NCBI RefSeq assembly: GCF_037975245.1
Contig: NC_092561.1
Coordinates: 970,501-1,034,500 of the forward strand
DNA: 64,000 nt
Reading direction: 5' to 3'
Source: Apostichopus japonicus
Taxonomy: Eukaryota > Echinodermata > Holothuroidea > Aspidochirotida > Stichopodidae
The notes beneath the pieces were generated by a model, which saw only the letters and a program-made list of their open reading frames with translations, had not been told where the DNA came from and did no database searches. The translations under genes were made by a program, and so were the position numbers. Position 1 is the first letter of the stretch, and each line of letters opens with the position of its first letter. Below, one piece after another: positions 1 to 13,200 of this stretch.

Positions 1-570
1 TCATTTCTGGACTTTTTCTGATATATCGATAGTGGCCGTCGCAGATTGTATAACAAACAAATGTTATTATTATGATAGGTCAGCACTGTACAGGGCTTGA
101 AAATGGGACACAAACCCAACCATCATCTTGGGCTTATCTGACAAAGATCCTCGTGAAGAGCAACCTCCCCCTTCTGAAATACCTTGTTCCGTTTGGGGAG
201 ATATCCTCGTTTATAAGTCTTGCCCGGAAGCTGTCATTTTGTGTTAATCTGTGATGTCATCATAAATGATACTTGGATCTGAAATCTCTTACTTTGTCTT
301 TGGTTTTTCTTTTTCATATTTTCAAAGGTAGAATGTAAATAGTATTGACCCTGAAACCAACACCATTGTTTCACTTTAAGAGGTTCAATACCTTTAGATT
401 CTGCATAAGCAATACCCATCTCCATAGTTACAGAAAATAAACAAAAATAAGTGAAGCACATGTGGCTCGATGATGTCATATTTAGACTTGATCAAGTCTT
501 CTGCCTTGTCTGTGGAGGAACAAGGAACCTGTGATATCTCCTGAATGGAGTATGATCTTCCTTAGCTCTT

Positions 571-1000
571 TTGGGAAGTTGTTCATGGTTGACATGACTG
601 ATCTTTATCACATAGACCAATAGTGAGGGTAAGGGTTGTGACTCCTGGCTTTAGAGGGTGAGGTGAGGTTGGGAGGGGGGTGTGGGGGTGTTATTCATGA
701 CAGTTACTGTACTTCTTCCATGTGAATCAATGATGGTGGTTTGGTTTGTGTCTCTTGGCTGTCAAGGCTGGGATTAGGCAGAAGAATGAGGGGAGGTGGG
801 GGGGGGGAAGTTGTTCACATGCCAGTTACTTCTTCCATATAAATCAATGATGGTGGGTTGGTTTGTGTCTCCTGGCTGTCAAGGCTGGGATTAGGCAGAA
901 GAATGGGGGGGGAGGGGGAAGTTGTTCACATGACCGTTATTTTTATCATTTAAATCAATGATGATGGTTTGGCTTGTATCTATTGTAAGGATGAGAGGTC
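571..1000. repeat. tandem repeat, about 115-bp unit, about 4 copies
   Basis: Intronic. The units share AATCAATGATGGTGG, GTGTCTCCTGGCTGTCAAGG and GGGATTAGGCAGAAGAATG, then a G run. A diverged further piece (CCAATGATGATGGTTGG) occurs near 2836. Confidence 0.75.
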
Positions 1001-1127
1001 TGTTGGGAGGAAATTTAATTATTTCTCGTGAAACCTCTAATATTGTTTCGTCTACCTTTAATGACAACTCCGTATAAAGTTTAACGGCACTACCCAATGT
1101 TCATTTCCTTCCTATTTTCTGTGCCAG

Positions 1128-1244
1128 TTAAAAGATTTGAGAAACCGCGGTGACGAGGCCGGCAGGATCATTCTAGCTCACGAAAGGGAGGGTCTTGAAC
1201 CGCCAGAAAACCTACCACGTTACTTTGAAGATCTCTTGAAGTTG
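1128..1244 (+). CDS. NUP205: NUP205 exon 1 of window
   Basis: Acceptor gtgccag before 1128 and donor gtaggt at 1245. It encodes window residues 1-39 (LKDLRNRGDE to FEDLLKL), phase 0 at both ends. It aligns with the vertebrate segment starting VKQLRNRADE, so earlier exons are missing from the window. Confidence 0.88.
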
Positions 1245-4200
1245 GTAGGTTTTCTTTATTCTCTCTTCAAGGGAAGTTTATCTGTGGCTGAAGTTGAACA
1301 CGTGACAAAATTATTGCAAAACCTCATCCTCACTGCATTTTCTTGTTGAAATTTGGTGATTTAAAGTGAATGTCTCTGACCACAAAAAGTGGAAGCTGCC
1401 ATTGTGGCAGTTGAGCTGAAAAGGTTTAATTTTCTTTATAATATTCAAAATCATTTATTCATGGATGAAAGTAGGACTTCTTCCAAAAGACTGCATTTTT
1501 ATGAAATAATAAAGATATCATTGACAGCAACATAAGCAAAAATTTAAAATTGATCACATTTGGAGGATAAATTGACAAGAATATTATAGTAGGAAATTAA
1601 AGGTCTGCCTACATGATATGAACAACAGTGTCTTAATCACTCTAATAGGCACTAGAAATCATGAAAATAGCTGCAACTCCCATCAAAGATTGACCACTTT
1701 ACAAGTCATTTCGAAGTTCTAGTTCTAGTTATATATGTGAGATGAAAAATATCAGATATGTTAGCTTCCCATAAAATTCATAAATTGTCTCCAGTTTCTC
1801 AACTCATAACATGTTGTGATCAAAGGAATGATTCAAATATTTGAGATACTCTAAGAAACAAAATCAACTACAACTGCCTACCATGAGTGCTTTTTGTCAT
1901 ACAGTATACAGTATGTATCAGCAACAGCTAACGTTATATTTGTGTGCACACATATGATAGCCTATAGTACAAACTTCGCTATCTCTACACAGGGGCCAGT
2001 AACGTTACAAGTAGTTGCATTTAAACAACATACTTTGTGCTCATTGAGCACTATAGCTGCAAGAATGTTTGCAGACAATGGTAAGAGACTATTAGCCAAT
2101 CAAATCACAGGAAATTTGGAAACGCATCATTGACTACTTTCAGCATGAAAACCTTTGTAATGGGAGTGTTTTTAACTCTGTACTTTGCTGTTGATTGTTA
2201 TGATTTATTTGTTTTCAAACAAATTCAATTATCTCTACAAAGGATTGGAAGAAATGTTGGTGCTTTTGAAGTTGTGGTTTCTTGAAAAGAAAGAAAGAAA
2301 GATATTCATTCCAAAAAGTGTTTGTCATGCTTTGCATAAGCCAAGTTGTGAGTGTGTTTCCTGGGGTTTGTTCCCCCCGACCCCCAAAAAATGTGTGCTA
2401 CCACAGGGCGCAAGCAATTTAAAGGTTTTGCATCCCTGGCTAAAGGTTGCGTCCCGGACGCAGAATCCTGCGTTCATAACAATGCTGTAGTACTACGCTG
2501 ACTACTTACAATAATCTGCACAAAGTGCGTTTATGACGTCAGATCCTTGTTGGTACTTTTCAAAAAATAAGAGATTATTTGATGTAAGATTTTTCTCGAC
2601 ATGGTAATGCAATTGATCTGAGACTTGGCGTATTGTGGGTATATTGATATCCTCTTCCTCTCTAGAATTAAGTTTGATGGCCATGGATTATTAGTTTCAA
2701 GGGAAGGGTTTAGCCAGTGAAAGTAGGTGCGTCAACCAATCGTGTCCCAGTGAAGGGATCAGATATTGGGATGGGCGTTCCAGTGTGGATTACTTTTCTC
2801 TTTAAGATCATCACAGTTCACCTGTACATTATTACTCCAATGATGATGGTTGGGTTTGGCTTTTCTTGACAGAGATAAGTCCTGACCTTTTTCATGCTTT
2901 CATCTCCTTTTTCCAGCTCGGTACGTTGTATGGCAGGGATGATATCGGCTTAGAACTCTCTAATGACTATTGGAACGCTCCAGATAGGGCAGGGAGCCCT
3001 CAGGGAGGGGGTAGTTATCTGTCACTATATGCACAGAAAATGTCCCCTAAGCAGGTTAGTATTCAATCTCTTGCAGAATGCACAAGAAATATGTGCGGTG
3101 GTGTATGTATGTGCGTGTATGCATGTGTGTATGCGAGTATGTATGTGTAAACATGACTCAAAGAGTACATCATGTTTGAAGGTCATGTGAAACCCAGTAA
3201 ACATGATTACTCAAAAGTGCAGCTTGGTCGATCTTTATATCTAGTATATAAATCTCCCGCTTGGTGAGTATAAGAACCATATCAAAATTTGTGGAGGTTA
3301 AAAGGCCATTTGAGGTCCATAGAGGTCAAAATCTGTTAACCTTGCAAATGTGTCTCTCTAATGGTGCAGCTTAGTTGAACTTTTATACTTGTGATGTACA
3401 TCCTGCTTGGTGAATACAAGCAAACCTGTAGAAACTAATGGAAGTCAAAGGTCATTTGGAGGTCAAAGTCAAAGGTCAACATATTTCTTCTATTATGTAA
3501 AAAGCCAAGGGTCAGTCTGTATCTCCTGTGTCTTGATACCAGGTACTGCGGCGTAAGTTTCATTTGGGAAGAACCTCTGATGAGTTGTCAACTTTACTAA
3601 GAGGAGGAAGTTAATGGGAAGTTTGGGAGCTATAAGTAGCGGACACTCTGATATATTCACCTTTCTTTATTCACCTGTATCCCACACCTCATCACTAGAC
3701 ATGTACTGTGGGATGAAGAAGGGAGAGAGAGCTCAGCTCTTGTAACTCCCCTACATTGCAGATGTCTGTCCAAAAGTCCCTTGAACTGATTTATACTGGT
3801 AGCATCAATTGCAGACTGTGGAAGGGCATTCCATTCAGAAACAACCCTGACCGGTAAAAAATGTCTGCGTACATTCAATTTTGAATATTTTGCGCACAGT
3901 TTCATCGAATGGCCTCTAGTAAAAGAGATGTCGCTAAATTCAAATTCAATTCATAATTTTAAAAGCTTCAATTAAATCTCCTCTTAGTCTTCTGGTGGAT
4001 AATGTGGTGAGATTTAGAGCAGAAAGTCTTTCATTGTGTGGCAAATGCCGCAAAAATGCCGCAAAAAAATATCTGTATGGAAGTAGAAGAACGTCCTAGA
4101 ATGTTAGTGGAAAGCCCCATCTGATTGCCTTGTTCCTAACCGTAGATATGGTTAATTGAATGTGAAATATTTTTAGCAGATAAAAACGTTCCTTACCTCA

Positions 4201-7200
4201 GAAGTGGATTATATTCGATGGCAGATGTTATTTTTGGAAAGCTTTACTTTTCATTTTATGATATTGTCGTTTCATCCTTGAGTTGTGGTACATTTAGAAA
4301 TGCAGTAGCCAAGGTGCTCTCTCTCTCCATTTAGAATTTTTTCGATATTGAGTAACTTAAACGTGCCGCTCGCGCTCTGCGTCGAGCACGTGTTGAAATC
4401 ATTTCAAACATGTCGTTTAAACCTGTCGGGGCATTTGCAGATGGCGTTGTTCAAGTTCGTGCGCATGGCGGGAGATCTGCTGCCACCATCTCTGTATGTA
4501 CCGTATCTGGAGATGCTCAGAGGGTTGTCCAATGGCAAGCAGAGTGCAAGCTGTTGCTTTAACTTACTGAAGATGAATGGAACCGGAGGAGGAGGAGGAG
4601 GTAAACATTATCAAAATTGTATTAAAAAGGATCATTCTGGTCGTATTCAATGTGAGAATTATACGGAAGAGAAAAATATCAGGCACTGCCAGTTGCATAT
4701 TTATCCCTAACTCTAGATATAGTAGTTCAAGTGTGGACTATTTTCAAGAGGATGAAATCCTGCCTTGACCCAGTAAGTGGATTATCATGGTTCCTTATAT
4801 AGCGCAAATAACATAAAATATATTTAATTCATATGCGCTTTAAATGATGAAGAATAAAACAATAATAAGAAAGAATATAAAAGAATAATATAAAACCATC
4901 GACAAACCACAGAAATAATAGTACATAAAAAAGAATTCAGATATTATAAGCTTTGCAGTATAAATGAGTCTTAAGTTTGGATTTAAAAAGGGTAAAACTT
5001 TTAATTTTCCTTAAAACCTCAGATCACAGCCAGTGGTCGATGATGTCATCATAGTAGACGTTCTCTGAAAGCTTTTTATTCTCCATTTTTTGTAATATGG
5101 TTGCCGACCTAATCCTTGGAATATAATGCATTAGGAATGTATTATTTTAGTTTTGTCACAGTTGTTGTCTATGTACTTAGGATTTTAATGTAATTGCAAC
5201 TTATTTTTGTGACAATATTCTTTATCCATCAGTGGATTAATGATTTACACATTACAAAGAAGTACCGAAGACCTTTGTCAGGTCAATTGCCAAGATATCT
5301 TCACAGACTCAGCTGTTGCCAGGTGCTGTCAATAAAATATCAATAAATATTATTGCAACCTTCACAATACAAAAATCTGCCTCAGGAATAACTATTAATA
5401 TAACTTGATGATTGAAATTTCAGCGTAAAGCCCTTCACTCGAAGACTTCAATCATAGTAGCAAATGTAGGTGGCTAGTACAGGGAATACACTATTCATCA
5501 TTACTTTTAAATCGGCCTGACTTTAAAAGTAAGATACAGCAAATCAAGCCAGCCGTCTTAGAGTCACAATTCATGGCTTATTCCTCTTCTCAGGTGGAAG
5601 CGTACGCTCGGTCTCCTGGGACCATTTCTTCGGTTCCTTCAACCGTTACTTCTCATCCTTGAGGCAGGACATGAGGCCGGAATCACCATTCCAAGACCCT
5701 AACAGGACTCCTACTGGTTACAACAAAGGAATCACTCCACAGGAACTAGATGGTCTCATCGCTGTCCTTAAACTCACTCAGACTGTTGCATCATGGGTAC
5801 TTTTCGTTTATTTTGTATATTTTTTGTCTTCTTATCTTCTTAATTTTCCAAATGATTCTACCGTAATGATTATATATATGTATACATAATGAAGAAAAGC
5901 TTTCTAAGTAGTTAACAGGGTGCAATGAGTTCATTAGATTTGCTGGCATTTGTATGTTAGCATTACGTTAAAAGATGAAATTTCAATCATTTTGATGGTA
6001 CCAATAAGCATTCCCCCCCCCAAAAAAAAAAAATCTTACAGAAATCCTGAGGACATAATGCTTTTGCTTTCATTATATTGGTCTAGACTACTAATTTAGA
6101 ATTGGTTTTCATCTCTTTTCTTGTTGTTGTTTTTTTATGGGGGGGGGGGTGGAGAAGGGTTTGGTTTTTCTTAACCATTATATTGGTCTAAACTACTCAT
6201 TCAGAACTTTGGTTATCTCTCTTTTCTTGTTTTCTTTTGGGGGTGGGGGAGGGGGGTTGGTTTTTCTCAACCGTTATATTGGTTTAAACTACTCATTCAG
6301 AACTTTGGTTATCTCTCTTTTGTTTTGTTTTTTGTCTTTTGTAGGTGGGGGGGGTTGGTTTTACTTAACCATTATATTGGTCTAAACTACTCATTCAGAA
6401 CTTTTCTCTTTTCTTGTTCTTGTTGTTGGTTTTGGTCCCCATTGTTATCAGATAGCTTCTGTTAGGGTAGGGGTGGATGGAGGGAGGGTGGAGGGAGGGG
6501 TGGAGGGAGGGGTGGAGGGAGATGTGGAGAGAGGGAGGTGGACTTCATAAAAGGTGAAAAAAGGAAACTGCTATGACTAAAGAGACATATCACATTTCTT
6601 TTCCCACAGAGCGAAGAAGCACGGATCCAGTTGTATGAGAACCAGTCCTGGTTGCCAACAATTCTGTTGTTTGGCCTGCTGACATGCAGTGTACCTTTAC
6701 AGCTCAAAGCAGAGTGCCTCAAGACTCTGGCCGTCTTTGCAAAATCTCCGGAGGTTGTGATGTCCCTGTGGCAGGCCTTGGAAACATCTCAGGTACGTCA
6801 CGATTTTTGGAGCTGGCATTTGGGTGGCAAACTGTGAAGGTCGGCCTCAAGTCAGAAAAGTCAAATCACATCAAGAAAATCTGTAGAAAGAAACACAGTC
6901 GGTCCGGCCCTCTAATCATCGTATTTTGTCTCTGTTACTTCAAAACCTTGTCGGTTTTATCTTCTCTCTTTGATCTGAATACGGTGCCGTGGCCGAGTGG
7001 ATAAAAGGGGGTGGCATTTGAAGCAAAAAGTCTTAGCAATCGGGAGGTTTTGGGGTTCGATACCCGGCCTGGTCATAGTAAGGTGGGTTTTCCACCCAAG
7101 TGCAATCTATGGTTTTCCATCTGAAATGACTTCCTAAATTGGAAAGATTCCAAATTTGAGTAAAAATTTTGAATTGGAAGCCACCTGATGTGAAAGTTGT

Positions 7201-10200
7201 AATCTATAAGCCCTTCCTCCAAATTGGTGGTTGCTTAAGCGTTGTTTAATCAGCTGCCTAACTTTTATGATTATTAATTGAGAAAGTGAATACAATTTGG
7301 GTATAGTCCATACACTCTGTACTGATGAACTATACAATGCTAACATTAGATCTCCCAGGAACCTTAAGTGGTATTTGAAGTATTATAGTTCTTAGTGATA
7401 GCATGTTAGTTCTCAAATTTTACAGTAACTATGACATCGATTCTACATCTTCATCTCACTTTGAGAATCACATGCATACTGCTTTCTTGCTAGTTCCCAC
7501 ATACCATGTCAAATTGTTATCACAGATACAAAATGAGAAATTTAAGACATTAAAATGTAGGTCCTTGTGTAGAAGGAAACAGTTTGTAAGGTAATTTAAA
7601 TTGTTGTTCTTAGTTTTTGTGGAGCCCTTTTTCTTGTGAGACATTTATTATGGGTGATCATATCCTTCAATAATTGACCCTATTTATGTCGTATGGAAGC
7701 ATCTGTATTATTTTATCTGTTTGCAACTTCAATTCAAGGTCTGGCTGCTCTAATAACCTGACTTTTGAAAAATGTTTGAAAAAACAATAGTTGCAACATG
7801 AACCTTGAGGACATCCAATGTAGTGGACTCTCCAGTCGTCCAGTGCTATTTCACACCTCATACATATTTATTTTATTGTTTAAAAAATAATAAATGAGAC
7901 TAATTATTATTAAGCATGATTTAGCAATGCATTTAATTAAATCTTTGAATTTTTATTTATGTTTAAAGCAGCGCTTTGCATGGCTTCCCCCCCCCCCAAA
8001 AACAATTCTGATATTTTGGGATGAAAAAAGGGTCCCAGAATAACAAATTTTCCTTTATTGGACTGTTAGCCAAATAAGAAAGGGGGCGGGGGGTTGGTGA
8101 TATTTCCAAATTTTCAAACTGCTTCTTGCATGTGAATATTGAAACTAATATATATGATGGAATTATGTGGGAGCTGGAAGATTTAGGGGAAGGAGTTATT
8201 GAGATAGTGTTTATATAGCGGTCTTGAGGAAGCTTTTGTCCATTTCAATACAAGTCAGGGCAAAACTACCTCTTGCTTCCACTGTTTTGGTTTATCTCAC
8301 TGCATTTGTTTTACTGTTCGTTCGTTATTAAATGGAATACTTTGCAGATAATCCCCACCGTGGCCCACCACGGTGCAGCACAAGCCGGTATCCCGGTGGA
8401 ACTGGAAGAAATTGAATCCCGTAATGAGCAGTACCCGATGACCTTGGGGTTCCTCAGGCTGATGAGTGCCCTCACCAAGGTTCCGGTACCTCCAGGACTG
8501 GGGGCCGGTTACAGAGCTCCCGGTTTCGACCCATATCTGGAGTTTCTGAGAGACAACGTACTTCTTTGTTTCCAGGCAAGGTCTTACAAAGATAAAGCTG
8601 ACAAGGTGAGTTCAAAAACTTAAGACTGAGACTTGAGTCCTGGAAGAACCACTCAATGTTGTTTTTCAAAGAAGCCTTAACCGTTTGGGCATTTTTTTTT
8701 TTAACCACTCGATACGTCAAATTCATTCCGAATTGATCAAACTTGGACACCCTCGTTGATATTTTCAGGGAATGAAGTTCAGTAATCAATGAATGTTGAT
8801 TTTGACGCTCAGTAATTTCATTGCCTAGAACACATACATGTAGATAGCGAGTTGCAAGCTAAACTACTCAAATCTCTTGACTTTTACTAAATTAGAAGAG
8901 AAACTAGACACAGGAAAGATAATGATTACACTATATGATGATGGGATTCTAGTACGGAAGCATCGAATAAAAATCATGATCATATCAACTGCAAAATATT
9001 TGCTCTTTATTCTTTCTCTCTCCAGTGGGAAGTGGCCTGTCTGGTCACCGAGGTATTCTATCAACTGCTCCGAGACCACCAGCCTCAGGCGAGTGATTTT
9101 ATGGACCAGCCAGTAGAGTTGCAGGGAGGAGGTACCACGGTAGCCAATAAACCAGCCGGCCACCATCTCTTAGTTCATCTCTTAAATGACGGAGATCTGC
9201 TACGATTGGTAAGGAGCAGAATTTAACCTCTCCTCTGGTGGTATTTCCAATTACTGCAATGTTGATCGATCGATCGATTAATGCAGTCCCTCCGTCTCAA
9301 TTTTTTTTCATTTGTGTTGTGATGTGTGATGTATCAGCTAGACTTTCAATGTAACTCGGTTTTACCCGATCTTCAGGCCTAGAAATTAACAAGTGTAGCC
9401 ACTAGCTCAAGAAATGCTAGTGTTTACAGAAAGATTTTTTTTCTTCTTTTTCATTTCCTCTTTACTCACTCCTTTTTTCCTTTTCTGTCACTTGTATTTG
9501 TGGGTGGGTTTTTTTTTGCTTCTCAATTTTTATTTATATGAGAATTTCAGTGTTTATCACTTATTTCATTTGCATATTTTTTCCAGATCCTTTGTTGGGT
9601 TTTTTGTTACTATACATTGCTTTTGTTCATCTGTAATATAGCTTTCAAGCAATCTCAGACCGTGGTCAGGTTTTCCCTCGTAATCTGATTCACTGATTAA
9701 GTGAGAATGCAAGATTCAAACTGAGGGCTTCCAATGTACTGGATCATCATCCCATCCTGTGCTATTTCACACCTCATACATATTCATATGCTGTTGTCCA
9801 TTTCATGAAATTCTAATGATGTTTACAATGGTCCACTCTTAATTTTAAATCCAAAGAAATGTTGCATAATTGATCAATTGAATGTTTGATTGATATTGAT
9901 AGATTGCAGTTGTTTAACTGAAATTTTAAAATGTCATGTCAAGTTTCTGTATTTGTAAGGACTAGTGTATCGTTCGAGAATCAGGGATGCTGGGAGCTCT
10001 GTCATGCTCCAGGGGTTCAATTGCATCACTGTGACCCCTTTCTTCTTTCAGTATATATTGAAATACCATATTTACCAAAAGCCCCCCCCCCCCTCATTGA
10101 CTTCAGGCTTGCTAAATGACTCGTGTTTCTAGCCCTGTAATCTCTCCACCCCTCGACTTCCTCCGGGGTTGACAACGTTTCAACACAGATATTTCATGCA

Positions 10201-13200
10201 AGAAAACCTAGGAAGTAAACCTACTTTCTTATTGTTTTTCGTAAGCAACAAAGAACTTAACTGTATAGTGGGTAAGGGACATTTATGTAACGACTGATTG
10301 ACTGATGGTTTGATTGATTTATGTCTTTTCAGTTGTTGTCCATCTTGGATGAAGCAGCCATCCTTCTGAACAGATATACACCTTTCGCTGGTAAAGAGTA
10401 CTTACAAGAGAGCGCCCTCAACTGTTTGAAACTGTTAGACCTAGTTTTAGACAAGCAGGACCTATTCATAGATCTCTTACGGAATCAAGGAATGGCCACG
10501 GCGATCCTTGCCACTCCGCTGGATCAGTTATTAATGAGCATCAACACACGATCCAGGAAAGCGGATCACCTTGTCAATATTACACAGTGAGTTTATAATA
10601 ATACATTTAAACCATGTTGATCGTTATCTGTCATTCAGGTTAATGTAGAAGGGTTGATGTCTCCCATCCTTTAGGCAAGCAAACAACCTCCCTCTTCATT
10701 ATAAGAATAGTACAGATCAAAATTTCTTTTCTATTTGTTAAAGAGGAACATAATCTAAGCATTCTGGTGAAATTTGAATTCAATTCCTGTGTACCCATTT
10801 TGAGATATTGACAGTTGAAATTGCCACCTTGCTCGCTTACATTATGCTCCTCTTAAACATATCAAAGAGAAATTTTGACCTGGACTATCCTTTTAAGGTC
10901 ATTATTTGTGTGTATGTGCATGTGTGTGTGTGTCATGCCTTAGCTTCTAAACACTAAGTCAACAAGGATATGATGACTGAACCTTCAGATTAGGTATATG
11001 TGGATCTACCTTCTTGATTACACGAATCTTATTCTTTCCTGTAAAGGTTAAAGGTCATTTGAGGATTGACCAACAGAAAGTCAATTTCTTAAAATCTTGT
11101 AAATGTGCTAAAACTCAAAAAGCACATCCTTGGTTGGAGTTCACACATAGTATTTAGATCTGGTGGTGAGTTCAAGAACCCTATTGATATTGGTGGAGGT
11201 CAAAGGTCAACAGAGTGTGAAGTCTTGTAAACGGGTATTTTTAAGTCTAAAAACTTCTCATAAGTTCTTCACCGGTGCATTAATGAATTGGTTTGCTTGT
11301 TCAGTTTGAATCGCTTTGTCAGATTCATTAAAGTTTTGGCATCCCTCTCATCCTTTTTTCCCTCTCCTTCTCCCTGTCTGTTTTGTTTGTTTAGGCTTGT
11401 AGTCTTCGGCTCATTGCTGCCAGAGCACGCCCTCTATGCACTGCGAGTCCTTTACAAAGTAGTGAGGTCATCCAATATACAGCCCGAAATCGTTAATATG
11501 TTTTCAACGGACAAGGTGAGTTTGTGCAATCGTAAAGGTTAAAATATGTTTGTAATGTATATGTGTGTGTATGATGGAATATATGTTTGTATTATATATG
11601 TGTGTATGCTGGAATATTAGTTTGTAATATATATGTGTGTATGATGGAATATATGTTTGTAATATATATATGTGTGTATGATGGAATATATGTTTGTATT
11701 ATATATGTGTGTATGATGGAATATATGTTTGTAATATATATATGTGTGTATGATGGAATATATGTTTGTATTATATATGTGTGTATGATGGAATATATGT
11801 TTGTAATATATATATGTGTGTATGATGGAATATATGTTTGTAATATATATATGTGTGTATGATGGAATATATGTTTGTATTATATATGTGTGTATGATGG
11901 AATATATGTTTGTATTATATATGTGTGTATGATGGAATATATGTTTGTAATATATATATGTGTGTATGATGGAATATATGTTTGTATTATATATGTGTGT
12001 ATGATGGAATATATGTTTGTAATATATATATGTGTGTATGATGGAATATATGTTTGTAATATATATATATGTGTGTATGATGAAATATATGTTTGTATTA
12101 TATATGTGTGTATGATGGTACCTTGATAACCTTGATAGCTTCACAAACCAAAAGAGCCAAAAAGTCTTCTAAATAATAACAGAAATGACTTCTACTTTTC
12201 CGGTTTTTTGCTCTGCAGTAAACTTAAATCCATCACTTTGTGATTTCATTTGAAGATATGGTCAGATTTCACCGAAATGATACAGATTTGTTAAATATTT
12301 TGTTATGGGATATTTCGTTATGGGATGGGATGTTATGTTTTGTTAAGGTCTGTAACATCCCCCAAACTGAAGTGTTTTGTATGTGTATTATACATCTGTT
12401 AAAGGCATGTCGGAAAATGTTTAGAATACAAAAATCGACGTTCGCTTGTTATACTGTTTCGTTTTCAGTTGTTTTTGGTTAAAAGACCAAAAATGTTAGT
12501 ACCAATGTCAATCGAAGACAAACTTGTGAGAAATATAAAAAAAACAAATTAGGAATATCTCTGACTTTTGGTAGGGCAACTCAAAATTGAGAAATTAATA
12601 AATTTGATAAACTGTCTCATGAAAAGTCACACATTTCTTTGCACTTGAAAGTCTGACCATCGATCTTAATTAAGCTGCTAGAGAAGAGACACCCAGACAT
12701 TTTTTTCTTTGTATTATTATTATTTTTTTACAGGGCTTGTTCAAGAAACTATTGCACGGGTTTGTTGAGTGTTTGGATGCAGATGAATCAGAGAAAGAAG
12801 AGACGGATGACGAGGAGTTATCTCATGAAGGTAAGGAAAACAAAATATATGTGAGAATGTAATCCAACTAAGGCCTGATTCGGGTAGAATAAATTCAGAA
12901 CCGGGTACCCGTTATCATTACCTGGTCAGGTAAGGGGGTCCCCGAAACTCATTTGAAATTCTGACTCTCCCTCTCTATTTCAGGGGAAATCAGTTTGGAG
13001 GAATTACAAAGCAGGCACATCTGCGAGGCTCGTATTACCATCCTGAAACTGCTCATCCATTCTCTCAGTCAGCCTGGACCGAATCTAGCTCACCTCTTCC
13101 TCGGCTACAATCTGAGGAAACCCGTCAGCAAAACGGAAATCCAGGATCCTGGTTAGTTAAGTCTACTGTAGACCTTACCATGTATTACATACACTTTGTG

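Noticed and set aside
72-254. 60-codon ORF at the window start as an upstream NUP205 exon
   Set aside because: No similarity to the NUP205 segment preceding exon 1 and no suitable splice sites in frame.
3657-3905. Apparent 82-codon gene on the minus strand
   Set aside because: It is the C-terminal tail of a decayed LINE reverse transcriptase with a frameshift upstream.
4348-4710. 120-codon ORF starting at 4348
   Set aside because: Only 4441-4600 is coding (NUP205 exon 3); the rest is intron read-through, shown by the acceptor, donor and loss of similarity.
11587-12144. Long repetitive ORFs on both strands (YICVYDGIYVC-type)
   Set aside because: They exist only because of the 35/37-bp AT-rich minisatellite; no start context, splice sites or family.
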